The position numbers were made by a program, and so were the translations under genes. Under the pieces are notes generated by a model. The model worked only from the letters and a program-made list of their open reading frames with translations, had not been told where the DNA came from and did not search any database. Below, piece after piece: positions 1-13,800 of a stretch of DNA of 64,000 nucleotides. Position 1 is the first letter of the stretch. Each line of letters begins with the position of its first letter. Source of the DNA: Dryas octopetala (taxonomy: Eukaryota; Streptophyta; Magnoliopsida; Rosales; Rosaceae); the NCBI GenBank assembly GCA_963921425.1, contig OY992837.1:717896-781895 (forward strand), written 5' to 3'.

Positions 1-366
1 TATATAATAAAACAGAACGGTTTTTGAATTCTAAAATTTATTTATGGGTTCGAATGACTGAGATCGTTTCAACTTAAATTTAATGGTCATTTATCTATTT
101 CCAAAATTTACTTTCCCTCCATGAGAATTAGTTTGCTGTTTTTCTCCTTAATTAATTTTTCGTTAATTTCTCTTCTTAATTAATTTCCCCTTAATTTCAC
201 ATATTCAATTTTTTTTTAGTCTTTCATTTGGGTTGAACAATTATATTTGTTTGTATTTGTGATTTGAAAATAGAAATAGAAGAAGCCTCTTAAACGGATT
301 ATGCTTGCTAAAATATCAGTTTTTACGCAATAGAAAGAGCTATTTCACACTCGCGGGAGAGACTAG
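1..366. mobile_element. Helitron-like element, copy 1 (5' end cut by window edge)
   Basis: The stretch is about 80% similar by eye to the next 370 bp. It ends in CTAG preceded by a short GC-rich potential hairpin (ctc-gcgg-gag), which fits the Helitron 3' rule (hairpin then CTRR). The matching 5' TC would lie just outside the window. There is no coding capacity, so it would be non-autonomous. Similarity and termini are seen; the Helitron class is inferred. Confidence 0.45.
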
Positions 367-736
367 TCTATATAATAAAACAGAACAGTTTTTAAATCCT
401 AAAATTTATCTCCGGGTCCGAATGACTGAAATCTTTTTAACTTAAATCCAATGGTCAGTTATTTATTTCTCAAATTCACTTTCCCGCCTATGAGAATTGG
501 TTTACCACCTCTCTCTCCTTAATTAATTTTTCATTAATTTTTTATCCTTAATTAATTTATCCTTAATTTTACATATTCAATTTTTTTTTGGATCTTTCAT
601 TTGGGTTGAACTAGGTTTGTTTGTATTTGTAATTTGATAATAGAAATAGGAAAAACCTATGAAACAAATTACGTTTGCCAAAATATCGGTGTTTGCGCAA
701 TAGAAAGAGCCGCTTCACACTCGCGGAAGAGACTAG
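367..736. mobile_element. Helitron-like element, copy 2, head-to-tail with copy 1
   Basis: It starts TCTATATAATAAAACAG and ends CTAG followed by T, with a GC-rich potential hairpin (ctcgcggaagag) just before the end. It abuts copy 1 with no spacer, as in the head-to-tail Helitron arrays known in plants. It is 370 bp, AT-rich and has no ORF. A simple tandem duplication of another repeat is the alternative. Confidence 0.45.
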
Positions 737-2018
737 TAAGTTAATAATATACATCAAACTAACAAATTATCCATAACCTATAATATTAAAGCATTCAATT
801 TTTTTTTTTTTTGGGTCATGTGTAAGTACATCCACCAAAAGCCTATTGGCAAAGCGCAATTGCTTCCTTTGTTAGTGGGCTTTTGAAGTATAGGCAAAAG
901 GCTCAAGCCGCTCAACCAGAATAATAGTACTGAAATATCAAAATAATTGCACCCGCACTACCTCTTGCCTACTCATATGTATTTTTTTGGCTTTGGGTCT
1001 AGCACTAGCAATACACAGGAGGAGAAGAGTGAGGAACTCACGAAAGTCTTGTGGGTTGTGTTTGTCACTTTTATTTCAATTTGATCATGTATTATGTAAT
1101 GTACCTTCTCAAACAAATGGTCTTTTCGTTTGGGTTTGAACAAAATGACCCATTACTCTTACCAATAATAGGGGTTTTTTTTATCATCTCTGAGCTAATA
1201 TGGAACTAACTTTCAAGACGAGATCAAATTTGATAGCAGGAAAGAAATTTTTTTGTGTTTTCTAACTCATCTCTCTTTTTAGAAAAGTAAAATAGAGGCA
1301 TAGTGTTTACACCTTAAAATAATATAACAGTCGGCAGATGAGACAAACAATATATTCAAAACCTTCCTAAACACTTTCTAAAATTGCTTATAAAAGCATA
1401 TAAATGGTCTTTATTATAATCAAATAACTAAAAGATTTTCGATTTTAATAATTTTTTATCTTTAAAGTAAAATCTAAAAAATAAAAAATTCAAATTATAA
1501 AAAAAAATTACATTATATGACGAACCCAAAAAATAATTTAACTTTGTATTAACTACCTAACTAACTAGTTAACTCTTGACAACATTTTTGCCCTTTTCAC
1601 TATGGTATTTGAAGTTCAAAACGTTTTAATATCCTCCCTATTGTGGCATATAGTCTACTATTAACAAATAATAATAATTAAAAAGAGCTCACTTCCTTTA
1701 TTCGGTCGTCAAGCTGGCATGCATTTTAAGGCAGCATTGAAATTTAAAACTGCAATCTGAAGCCTTGAAGCTAGTTGCAAGCATTAGAAAGAATATTTAG
1801 TGGTTTAAATACGATAACTCTTTACAACCTTTGCACTAAAGAATCGATCAACAAAACTTATCACCTTGAGGTAACTGTTTTAAATACAACAAAATCGACA
1901 CAATGTACAAACTATGTATTACCTTGAAAACTGGGGGATGAAAAAAATCCTCACCAACCCTTCTACAAATAAAGAAAAAGAAAAATTATAACATCATAAT
2001 CCGAACAACTTAGGACAG
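737..2018. other. Intergenic, AT-rich, 3' flank of MON2
   Basis: No gene, RNA or clear repeat was recognised. The part next to 2019 should hold the 3' UTR and polyadenylation signals of the minus-strand MON2 gene. Confidence 0.5.
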
Positions 2019-5000
2019 CTATGTCCTCGGAAAGAATTCTTCCACATTTTGACTGGTTAAGGAAACTCTTTCTAGTGCTAATTCTTTGGCGAAGAGTCTA
2101 AATAGGACTTGCACCAACCCTCTTACTCTTACTTCTCTGTTCAGCAAAACGTTAGAAAGGAACAAGCAGTGAGCACACTGGTGTACTGTAGCATACAAGT
2201 TATGAAGAGTTCATGTATACATGTATGCTTTATAAGGTTATGTTTCTCACTACCAAGGTTGAAGCACTGGCGCTTTGCATGCTAACATAGAGACAAGTAC
2301 ATGAGAAGGGAAAAGAAAAATTACACACCTTGATACTACGAGCTCAGAAAAGGAGGGAAACAGAACAAGCAGGTGTGGACGCTTGTCATAATTCCTTTCT
2401 TTTGATAGGGCACTTGTCAAATATGGTTGCAAGGGAAGAACGGATGCAGTATCTGAATGAATTATCAGATGGGCCAACTCTTCAAGAATAAAAACAATTT
2501 CTTCAAGTCTTGCTGCTGGCAATGGACGTCCACCTGCAGGAATAGTTGGATTGCTCAAGGGTGTACAATCTCGGTCAAATGAACTTAAGAGGCACATGAT
2601 AATATAAGATAATAAGTTTCATCTTTTTCTTGTCCTTTTTTAATTTTTTTTTTTTATAAATAATAGGATGATAATGGTAAGGAGTTAACATAAGTTACGC
2701 ACCTAAGTCATTCTCGTCAATCAGAAATCTGCTCAAGATGTATTCGCATCTGGTTATGAGTACCATGATTGCAATTTTACTCACCTCAGATCTTGCTGAA
2801 TTCCAATCATGGTCTTTGCAGTCATAACTGAGAACATAATATACTGTGAGAAAATAAAATGGATGCAAACAGGTTTTAGACATTATCAAGACGGTGTTTG
2901 GGAGTCTTGAAAAAAATGGAACAAAATAAATAGTAATGAAGTAGAAACTAATGGTAAAGAAATATTAGTGTTCCTTTCCTTTCTTTGGGCGTTTAAAGTA
3001 GAAAGGAAAGGGAATAAATATACTTATACAGATTTTATTATTTTCTTTTAAGAAATGATTAATGACTTTACAATTGTGTCCTAATCATTTTTTTTTGTTG
3101 GTTGAAGGATACTTTGGAATTTTCATAAATTTTACTAAATGTTAAAAGGGAATGCATATTCCTCCAACTTATAAGAGGAATACAAAACACGGGTTATGAG
3201 GGAATATAGTGTTCCTTCATAAACATTCCATTCTTTCCTACAAAATATCCAAAAAAGTGAACAGAAATGGTCCCACCTATTTTTCCATTCCTTCCCCTCC
3301 ATCTAAATGCACTGTTAAAGTTTATTATTATCTTTATACAACAAAAGAGGTTCCAAAATGCAGAGGATAAAGTTCCTACGTGGCAAAACCATGATAAATT
3401 TGAGTTGACGAGACAAACAGATTAAACTCAAAACAAATAGACATTTCAAATGAAAAGAACCATCATGAGCAGTCTTTTGAACTAAACAAATCGCATTAGC
3501 ATTCAGGTCCTAGAAAGTAGTAAGAAGGTCAAACAAATAAACTGGAACCATCTCATAGAGGGTAATATTTACAGGGCTTACACATGGTCAACCATTACCG
3601 CATCATGGTAAAATACTCAAAGCAACAGTGAAATCACTACTGACATATTTTAATATCAAGGTGCAATGTAAGTAGAATATAACTCTACTGATGCATTACC
3701 TGCTCAAAGAAAATAACTTCTGTAAACAAGTCAAGGAAAATCTGCTGCAGTGGAGAGGCATAAGTTCCACAAAATCGACAGGTAAAGAACAAGTACGTGA
3801 TGCACAACGGTCCAAGGTGGAAACTAGCCGCTGCAAAATCTGTTTAAAATAAAAAAATTTCTATCAGGAAACAATAAATAGAAGTTGAGCAGAGCCTCGG
3901 ACCTCAAAGAATGCTTCTAAGGTATCTCTATTCCACACATAGCTCAAGGTTGGTGGTGCAAGGCCCAAAATGACATCCCACATCCAGGTGATTTGCAAAG
4001 CTAATGTCATGATTAAGATGTGGAAAAAACTTGGACTCAAATGAACCATAGATGGTCTACATAATCCCAAAAACCAGCAGAGGTCAACAAAATAGGACAA
4101 GGGAACCTTTCACCAGGCTCTTACCACATCAGGATATTATTGTAATTTTGTACCACACAGAATGCAACACTAAGATATGCACAGATGCTAACTCACAATA
4201 TGTAAACTGTTTGAATTATACATTATCAGACTCTACTATCAGTATTATGGTTGGTAAGAAAATTACATCAAAAGGTGCATCGATTGGGGATCTCAGAATC
4301 TTGTCACCAAGAACGTTTAAGACAGTCATCTCAAGAGACTCATCAGTTTTCACATCCACAGTTGAGAAAGAATCAGAAGGAAGAGCTCGCCCGCAATAAC
4401 CCACAAGGAAAATTTCATATACATCGGCAACTTCCTTCCATATACGTGTTCTTGTGGGTTTACTAGCCCCTGAATGTGGTCCGGGATTTATAGCCAGTTT
4501 TCTGGCATCATCAACCAGAATGCTGTTGAAGCCCTCAACAGCTAGTCTCCAAAGAGCACCATCTGGATTGTCCCTTCTTGTAGTCATACACCTAACAAGA
4601 AAGCCTGATTCTGTTATTTGCTAGTTGAAAAGAGTTTAATCCTAAAATAAACAAGATCGACAATTACAGATATAATTACAAGGATGATATGGTTGTGGCT
4701 ACTAAACTTCTAAGTATTCCCTAAAGATTCAAGTACTTTTTTATTTCAAACTGACCACAGGAATCATATATGGAGGCCTTCTCTAATCTGGGATGCATAT
4801 GCGGATCAATGTGGGCACATCCTGCATTTGCCCCACAATTCTTGTCCCACATTAGAGAATTATTGATCATATATGGTATGGCAGTCACTAAAAAGTAGAC
4901 ATATTCTCATTATTCCCTCTTGATCCATCTTAGACACCCAGGCATCATGATCCAGGGAAACCTTTCAGCTTCACCTACTATTAGAATACTCAACAGTCCC

Positions 5001-7787
5001 TCCAAATTGTAAATGTAGGCAGATTACAATAGATTTTTCCCCACTTCTACAGCGTTTAATATTTTAACAACTTATACACCACTGTTCAATTAACTATCCT
5101 TTTCAGTTCACCACCATCTTTTCTAAAACAGTATAACTGCAGCACAAATTTAGCATTAGACCAAAGAGCCATCAGTACCTCCCAAGACTTTGAATAATTT
5201 CAGGATACAAGATATACTTTTCAACTGCTGGGACCTGTAGAAAAAGTTCTACCAGCAAGGGAACAAGCTTTTCTGCGAACATATAATTGGGGATGCCTGC
5301 TGTTACAGATGTCTTTAATCCAGAACTTGGAGAATCTCCTACTCTGTTTGGAGATATGGAAGCAGTCCCATTAGGTGTTTCATGTTTCATTCTCAAGTGA
5401 GCATCTGCAGAAATAAATTTTAAAATTTTCTTAAGTTACAATGGACAAACAAAAGTATGGTGAAAACAAGCCAAGTTTATACCTGGAACTCGGTCGCTAG
5501 TGCTGGCTTCCTCTGCGTCATCTTCCTCACTTTGTACAGCACTTGGCAGATATTGTAAAAATTCCTGAAGAAGAATAAGCCACATTGAAGAAATGTGCTC
5601 TGTTGGACGTAACATTGGAAGGATCTCCATAACCGTACGTAATACAGGTGGAACATTTCCCTGGAGAAAAGTGAGTGAAATCCTATGACACAGAATATCA
5701 AATATAAACATAGATAAGTGTTGTGCATTTTTTTCCCTGTTACTATTACTACTAAATACTAATGTAATTTCTAATCTACACTTCCCTGGGAGCTAAAGAG
5801 AGTATCCACTCTTCACAAGCACATAAACGGCTACGTTAGAGAGGACTCTCTTGACTAACTTTCAGGGGGATGGTTCAGGTATAACGAGGAACCAGTAGTG
5901 AATAATTTTGCTAATTTTCCATTTCAATTATATATTTCTTACTGGTGCGACAAATTACACTACATTATGAATTTGAAGGTAGCGGCTACATATGAACAGC
6001 CACAAACCATGGGGGAAAAAGAGAGTAAAATAAGAAGGGCAAGAGCAAATTTGACTTACAAATTCAGTTTCACAGTTATCATTGGCAGCTATGGCTTGTT
6101 TAACAGCCAAACCTATGACTGAAAGCAGCTGCTTATACAAACGATCATCAAACATTCTTTGTGTTTGCACATATAGTTCCCCTGTTAGTTCAGACAGGTT
6201 GAAACAAAAGCACATGAGAAAATTAGTCACTTGACCAGAAGAAAGAAGCAGCAAACATCAAAATATCTGTTTCAGCTAGACTAAGTAACAGATCAAACGA
6301 TGGAGATGTTCGATATTAATTGGACATTTGAAATAATTTTCTCCGTCCTTTCTTGTATATTTAACATACAAAGAAACAAATAATAAAATAATCATGTTGA
6401 ATTAAAGCATTACCAAGACTGTGTAGAATCTCCTGCTTCACCTTGCTAGCTGCATTACCACTCAGGTTTGTTGATTTTTGAAGAACAAGCTCGTAAACAC
6501 CAAGTACTGATTCAAGGTAAGGCATCGGCAAGTTCCCCTGATTGACACCAATATATCATTCTATAATAGCTGTTATCATAAAAGTTCAGGAACATTGTAA
6601 GGTTAATTTTTTAGTTTCTGCTTCATTTTTTAAGTATAAATGGACACCTTGTCCATCTATTTCTGTAATTTCTATTTCATTTTCAAAAAAAATTTATTAT
6701 TATTATTATTATTATTTTTAAAAATATAACAGCTAACACAGGAAAGACAAGATGTGATTACAAAATCTAATTTACAAAATATAAGAGCATCTGCTTCTTC
6801 AAATTATGATCACCTTAGCAGAATGTGAAAGAACAGGTGTCTGTAAACAATTGATTGCAGCAAGAGCAACCTCTTTGCTACCATTTAAAATACTATTCTT
6901 GACAAATAAAAGCAAAGATTCCCATCCTGCAAAGGTGAGACATCAAGTGTTATCCATAAAACTGACACTCAATATTGAAAATAAAAATCCCAGATGCATC
7001 AGGATTCAGTTGTAACCTACCTGACCAGAAATTGCTTAAACTTCTAAGAAAAGGAAAGAATGAACGTAATATACGTGCTATGCCCCCGAGGACCAGTACA
7101 AGTGTTTCATCCCACTGTTTCTGAGCTGTGTTGCGACTGCAATTTTGTTCAATACAAGAGTTGCTAATATAAGAAGAGAACAGCTTAGGGGGGGAAAATA
7201 TGGATTCTATCTCTTCCGTCTTTATAATTGTAGTTATCCATCCCTGATTTTTATTTTTTTTAGAAAAAACATGAGCAGAAAAGGGAAGAAAAAGATTAGT
7301 CTCTAAATGTATATACCTATGATGTATGAGCATATGAACTGCTTTTCCTCCTCGAGTTCCGAGTTCTTTCCCATACCATTCATCTTTTGATGAATTTTCA
7401 GCCTGAAAACAAACAATTCAAATCACAACAGTACATGATCGAAAAAGTTCTTGATCTGTCTTTTACAACCACTTCAACAAACCATGTGAGAAGCACGATC
7501 CAGTGTTGGAAAAACATAATTCCAAAGACAATCCTCCCACATGCTTTTCGAAAGTTTTTGCCCATGACTTCCAAGTGTCTGAAAAAGTGTCCTGACTGCT
7601 GAATTTCTAACCTGGAATATTAAAGTTCAGCCATTCAAGTTGTAATTCATACTACTCAACCTCCTCCACGGGAGGGGTTATATGTTCTATATTCTACAAA
7701 GGAAAAGCAGGAAAACTGAATCGGGTGTAATTGTCAAAGAATTCATCAAATGGGGGGAGGGGGGGAGGGGGAGAGGGAGGGGATGGG

Positions 7788-7851
<64 letters not shown>

Positions 7852-10800
7852 CAGACAGAGATAATTATGATGTCAAAGAAAGGAAGTTGTGTTGTATTAA
7901 GGCATACACAAATGCAACAAAAAAAATCAACTAATATATATTGCCACATGTTCAAGGCTTTGAAGTAGGTCCATTTTATGTTAAGAAAAATAAATTACCA
8001 TAAATATGCAAATAAAGACTAAAAGATAATCCAAAATGATGTGAAGGTTTCAAGCATACTAGTATACATTGCCATTGCACCTTATGAGAGAATTCCTTTA
8101 GATTTGTATAAGTAATATACAATACCAGATTCCAAATTGAGAATGCATATGCATAGAATGAACAGAGGAAGTTGGTTAAAAAAGACATGCTTTCCCACCT
8201 CTGGCCTCTCATCAGCTCCAAGCTTTTGAAGTAACGAGAAAACAGAGAAAAGTAACCTATCACAATCAACTATATTTATCAAGGGAGTTTGGTCATTGAC
8301 ACTGTCCAATACATCGAATGTTTGTTCTTTTGGCTTTTCACCATCTGATTGCTTTTGAATAGGATGCACCTCAGAAATCCCTGTTATGTTTCAAAACGGT
8401 TGTTAATATATTTTATGCAGAAGTATACTGTATACCACAAAAATAATTGATCGGCTAACAACCAACAATGGCAATCTAACCTGTTTCCTTTTCTTCCCCA
8501 AGCCCATGGATCAGACCTTTGGCTATAAAGTCAGTTGTTGTCCATAGAAGGCCTATTGCTGTCAGGCTTATATTCAGTTCTGTCTTTTGAGCACTGTATG
8601 CTCCAGTCACATCTACACAGCTGCAAAAAAGATTCATCACTCACATAATCCTAACAGTGGTTTAAATTTGGAAACTTATTATTTATATATACCTATACAC
8701 ATGTATGTCTGTGTCAAGTGAGTGTGTGTGTGTGTGTGTAATAATGCCAAAATTTGAAACCTTACACATGAAGGCAGTCTGCAGGTATACTGGAAAATCC
8801 ATCATTCATTATCACACGTAGGCTCTAGAAGAAAACACGTGAGTGAAATCAGATCTACATAACTGCCAAGACAATCAATCTATAAACACAGAATATCATT
8901 TCTAAAGGTAGCATTGTGGTGTACGACAGAAGTGTAAGCTGCTGTATGGTTTCTGTAGCAGTGCAAAACCAGAAATGCTGAAGAGTAGGACTCTATCAGT
9001 ACAGGTTAATTGCCTTTTTTATGTATGCATACAGATTTCAGTACATGTGTGTAGCCTAAGGAAGTTGCAACATATTACATAATTCATTCCCCAAATAGCT
9101 CAGGTCTTTTTCTAACCTGAAAACCCAGAGTAACAAGTTCCTTCTCTGAAGAATCTGCTACAGACCTTTACAAAATGAATAAATAAATAATTAAACTAAT
9201 AAGTTTTGTTAATAGAAAAGAAGAAAATACAGAAGTTGAAACAGATAGAATCGCAGACAGAACAAGTGGCTGGAAACAAAAAAGTTAAATTTAAGGCAAA
9301 CCTCAACATTTCAAGAATATTTGGCCAACTGTAGTGTAATTTCTCCCCATGCCTCTAAAAAAATTTTAGTGAAGTCAGTGAGAAGACATTATGAACAAAG
9401 GGTGATAATCAGGGCACACTTGTGAAAGAAAACTTGAAATGAGTTCTTGTTGATTATATATTACCTCTAAAACATGCAGAAGAATTTTCAAAGATCCAGC
9501 ACGTACATCAACACTTTGAGTAGATAAATAAAGAACCCTTAGTGGAGATATGACAGCACATTCAAGTGATCCCAACTCCGGAAGCACGGTTTCCATCTAT
9601 AGAGGTATGCCAATGATAAGCAGTGTCAATTCCTAATTTCACTAGAAAGAGCTTCCAAGAATAAGGAGGTGAGAGTTCTCACCCTCTTAGATGAGCCATT
9701 AGGTCTGATTGTTGTGTTGTCCTGGAACTGGTCTGAACCTAAAACAGCACATATTGATTCATCTAATGCATCAAGGGCCATATTACGTAAATGCTGGTTA
9801 GATTTATCTGCAAGCTGTGAGATATTCAACTGCTGTCAAGGAGGAGAAGGTAAATAGTGCAAGAACTAGACACTATAAGAAAATAATTTAACTATGATCA
9901 CCTCAAGAAAGTGGCCAACAACTTGATCCCACAGTGGCTCCACTCCTGTAAAAAGGTAAAGATATACAGAATCAAGCCATTTACAGAATCTAAATTCAAA
10001 CCAATGACACATTTCTTGCATTCAAACAAAATAACATCCAACTAGAAAGATGCCAATATAAATGTTACCCCAAAATAATGGGGCAAACCTGATGATTATG
10101 ATTATACATATTAAGACATGCAAATGAAATCTGATAAAGACCATTGTCACATTAAGGGTCCACAAGAGGCTTAAGAGCAATTACCTTGACAAGTCAGTAT
10201 AAGCAGATTTATGATCAATATTGAATCAAGCAACAGATCAGTTTAAGATAAATAAATGTGTATAAAAAATGAATAGATAGATAGAATTAGGCAAGCAAAG
10301 TTGGATTGATTGCATATGTCTCAGATACTGAGGAGTAAAGAAACATGAATATCAACATTCGTACTCAAAACAAAGTTTAGTTAGAAAGATTATCAAAGCA
10401 GGGAAAATTACTAAAAAAACATGGAAACATTATGGGAAAACTTGAAAAACTAATAATTTATATCAATGAAGATATTAACATTTTCAACCAACTAGTACAA
10501 GTCTACTACATTTTAGGTTACAAACTGATATGGGAGTGTACACACCAAATTCACGGGGGTAAAATAGTAAGTTATTCATGGCATGAATACTACATCACAC
10601 CAGTTTGAAATCTAAAATGTGGTAACACTTGCAGGACACCAAACATTTTCCTTTGAACAACATTTATGATTCAAATATTCAATATATACAAACACTGCAG
10701 AAAATCCATCATATTATGACTACTTTCTACAATTTCACTGGCATTACATACTGTGTAGATTATTGACAAGGATGGATATCATTCTCTCAACTGAAAAATT

Positions 10801-13800
10801 TATATTTCCAACTTTTTGACTTGATGCGGGTACAGAACCACTTGAAATCCCAGCCATGCATTGCTGTGACAGTTGGCATAGTGCAGAAAGAAGGGATTTC
10901 ACTGCAGATATGTGCATTAGTGCTGAGCCCTCAAACAGCTTTGCAAAATGGAGAAAAGCATAAAGTCAGAGCATGTAGATAGTGATAAACACACACACAC
11001 GCACACACATGTATACATATCTTTACGTATAATGCATATGTAATGCATATAACAATCATTCACAAGGGTTCATATGATTTTCCTATATAATAAATACAGT
11101 AATTTATCAAAAACCATATTTTCAATTCTAAAAATAAAAATAAAAACTATATGAAAATAGGAGAACAACAGGCTTTTTAATAATTGCTTTGAAATTGGTC
11201 AAATTTAGGTGGTTTTAGGAACCATTACATTGTACTTTTACATTTTCTAGAACATGGGTCCATTAATTTCTGCAAATGAGAAGAAAATGGAAAAACCTGA
11301 AATTGATATATAAATTAATTTCCTAATAGGGTTTCCAGAGGAGTACACCTATGAATTAGATTTATCAGAATGGAAAAAAAGTTTCTTGGTTCACCTGGGA
11401 ATTCAAAGAAGAAAGAATATTTAAATCACTGGATTGACCAGATGATTCCCTTGAAAGCTTGGGCACAGCCGTGGACACCTCCTGTCAAATCATAACTAAC
11501 ATAGTTAAAAGCTTACATGAGGAAGCTAACATAAACTATATTGGATTAACAGACTAAATGAGAATAAACAACTATTAACTAGAATTTGGCTTGCACATAA
11601 GAAAACAACAGACAATTTTGCATATTAAGCAAACAATATGAAACAACCCACATCAATTACAATAATTTTCAGAATAGCTATCTTATTTGATCAGCCAATA
11701 ATCCTTCATAGGGGTAGTATAAGTGAACGAACAATCAACATCTAATACCGGAAAGTATAAACTGATTTAATTGGGAAGTAGGTATGCATGTGTGATGGGT
11801 AAATAACCCCACCATGGAATTCCAAAGCCCTATAACTTTAAAGAAACAAAGTATCTGAATGATCAGCCCTTGCTTCCTCCACACACCACCCCGAGTAACC
11901 CAGATCAAGCATCCCCACCTTTACTATGTTCAACTACTTGATACACTTCCTGACCTATCAACAAAATTGAATTGGAAAATCTTAGCATCAATTAACACCA
12001 TCCCCCCTATAAAGCCATACTAATTTCAAGCATCACAACTGACCAGCCCGAATATTTAACACCGCAACTTATTAGAAAGCCACATTGAGACTGAAACCTT
12101 CTTCGGATAATAGGTTGTAACTTGTAAGAGAAGCCAACGTACACTTTTTTGTATCAAACATGCATTATTTAACATTCAACTGTTAAACACAAAAACCATT
12201 TAATTTCAAGTAGATATAAGTTCAAAATCAATAAACAAATCAATGTTGTGGAATCGCTAGGGCATACAAATTCTTGAAATTGGTTCCTCCATGTGGCAAT
12301 ACAATACAATTCTGAACAGCAAGAAGTATTTATAAACATTTGCTAAGATTACCTGTGTGGTGGCATGGGGCGAATGGATGGCTCGGTCTAGAGCTGCTAG
12401 GGTTTCTAATACCTACAGTTAATTGCCAGAAACGATAAGAGTATGAATTCTAGGTTTTCCTGGATGAATATGTAAGTACACCAACATACCAAAACCCAGG
12501 ATGGCCCCAATACATTGTGTAATCGATGAGCAATGTTGAAGAGAGTTCTTAAGGCCTGGATAGCAAGAGCAAATTGGATTCAATATATGTATATAAGATA
12601 TAATTGAATAGACACACAAGGACAAAATTGTAACAATAACATTCTATACAGAAATGAAAGGGACAGAAAAATTATTTAGTAGAAAGTATTTACAATACAT
12701 AACACAACTACAGAACCAAACTAAATACCTGGACATTCTTGGGGGTAAGAACAACGCTTTCCCTTTGATCAACTAATGGTTCAGAGCGTTTTGGCCCAGG
12801 AGATTGTGAAGTACTGCTGAAAAAGTTCAACATTGTCAGGTGCCTAACTAAGACCAGGTATATGTTGAAACAATAATTCTAAGCTAAAAAGTGAACACAT
12901 AAACACAGACAAATCTTGGAAAGCAAAAACGTCCAAACATATAATATAACACCTAGCTATCTTGAAGATCAATCTTAAAATAAAAAAAAAAAGATAAAAC
13001 GAAAATGTTTTTAAGCATTTCTTCAGGAACTGCAAAATCACACAGCTACTAGACATCTCTTGTGGTAACAATCCACTGAACAATCAATTAATTGTCCACA
13101 TACACATACATGTATCCTATATGAATATCAGAAGGGTCGGCTACATACATACTCAGATACATACCTAATCACAAGCAACACCATATAAAAGAATACGATT
13201 TCTAACATGTTCTAGAAAGAACAAGGGGTTTTTCATACTAAGGAAAACAAAATAATGATTTTTTAACCATGATATTAAGAAAAAAAAAAAGGGCAAATTA
13301 CACAAAAGTACCTCAACTAACCACCCTATATCACTTGAGTACCCCAATTAAAAAAAGTTGCTCGTAGGTACCTCAATTACTGATTTTGCACACCCAGGTA
13401 CCTCCGTCAACTTTTCCGTCAGGCCTGTCGTTAATTGCCTACGTGGCACACTAGAAACATGCCACGTGGACAAAAAAAATTTTAAAAATAAAAAATGTTT
13501 TAAAAAATAAACTAATTATTTAAAAAAAAAATTAAAAACTCAAAAAAAAACAAAAAAAAATGGAGTTGCAGGAGCCTCCCTCCGCCTCCCACCTCTCCCT
13601 CCGAGACCCACCCAACCCAGCCATCCCCCCCTCCGACCCCAGCTACCATGCCGCCGATCCACCCACCACACCGCCGACCCACTCAACCACTCACCCCCTC
13701 TCTCCTCTCTCTGCCTCACTCTCTCTCTCTCCTCGCCCCTCACTTTCTCTCTCTGCCTCGCTCTCTCTCTCTCTCTTTCCCCGACCGAGCCACCCACCCC

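Noticed and set aside
7682..7968. ORFs over the (GA)n/(CA)n microsatellite
   Set aside because: They encode low-complexity Arg-Glu/Thr-His runs inside a MON2 intron.
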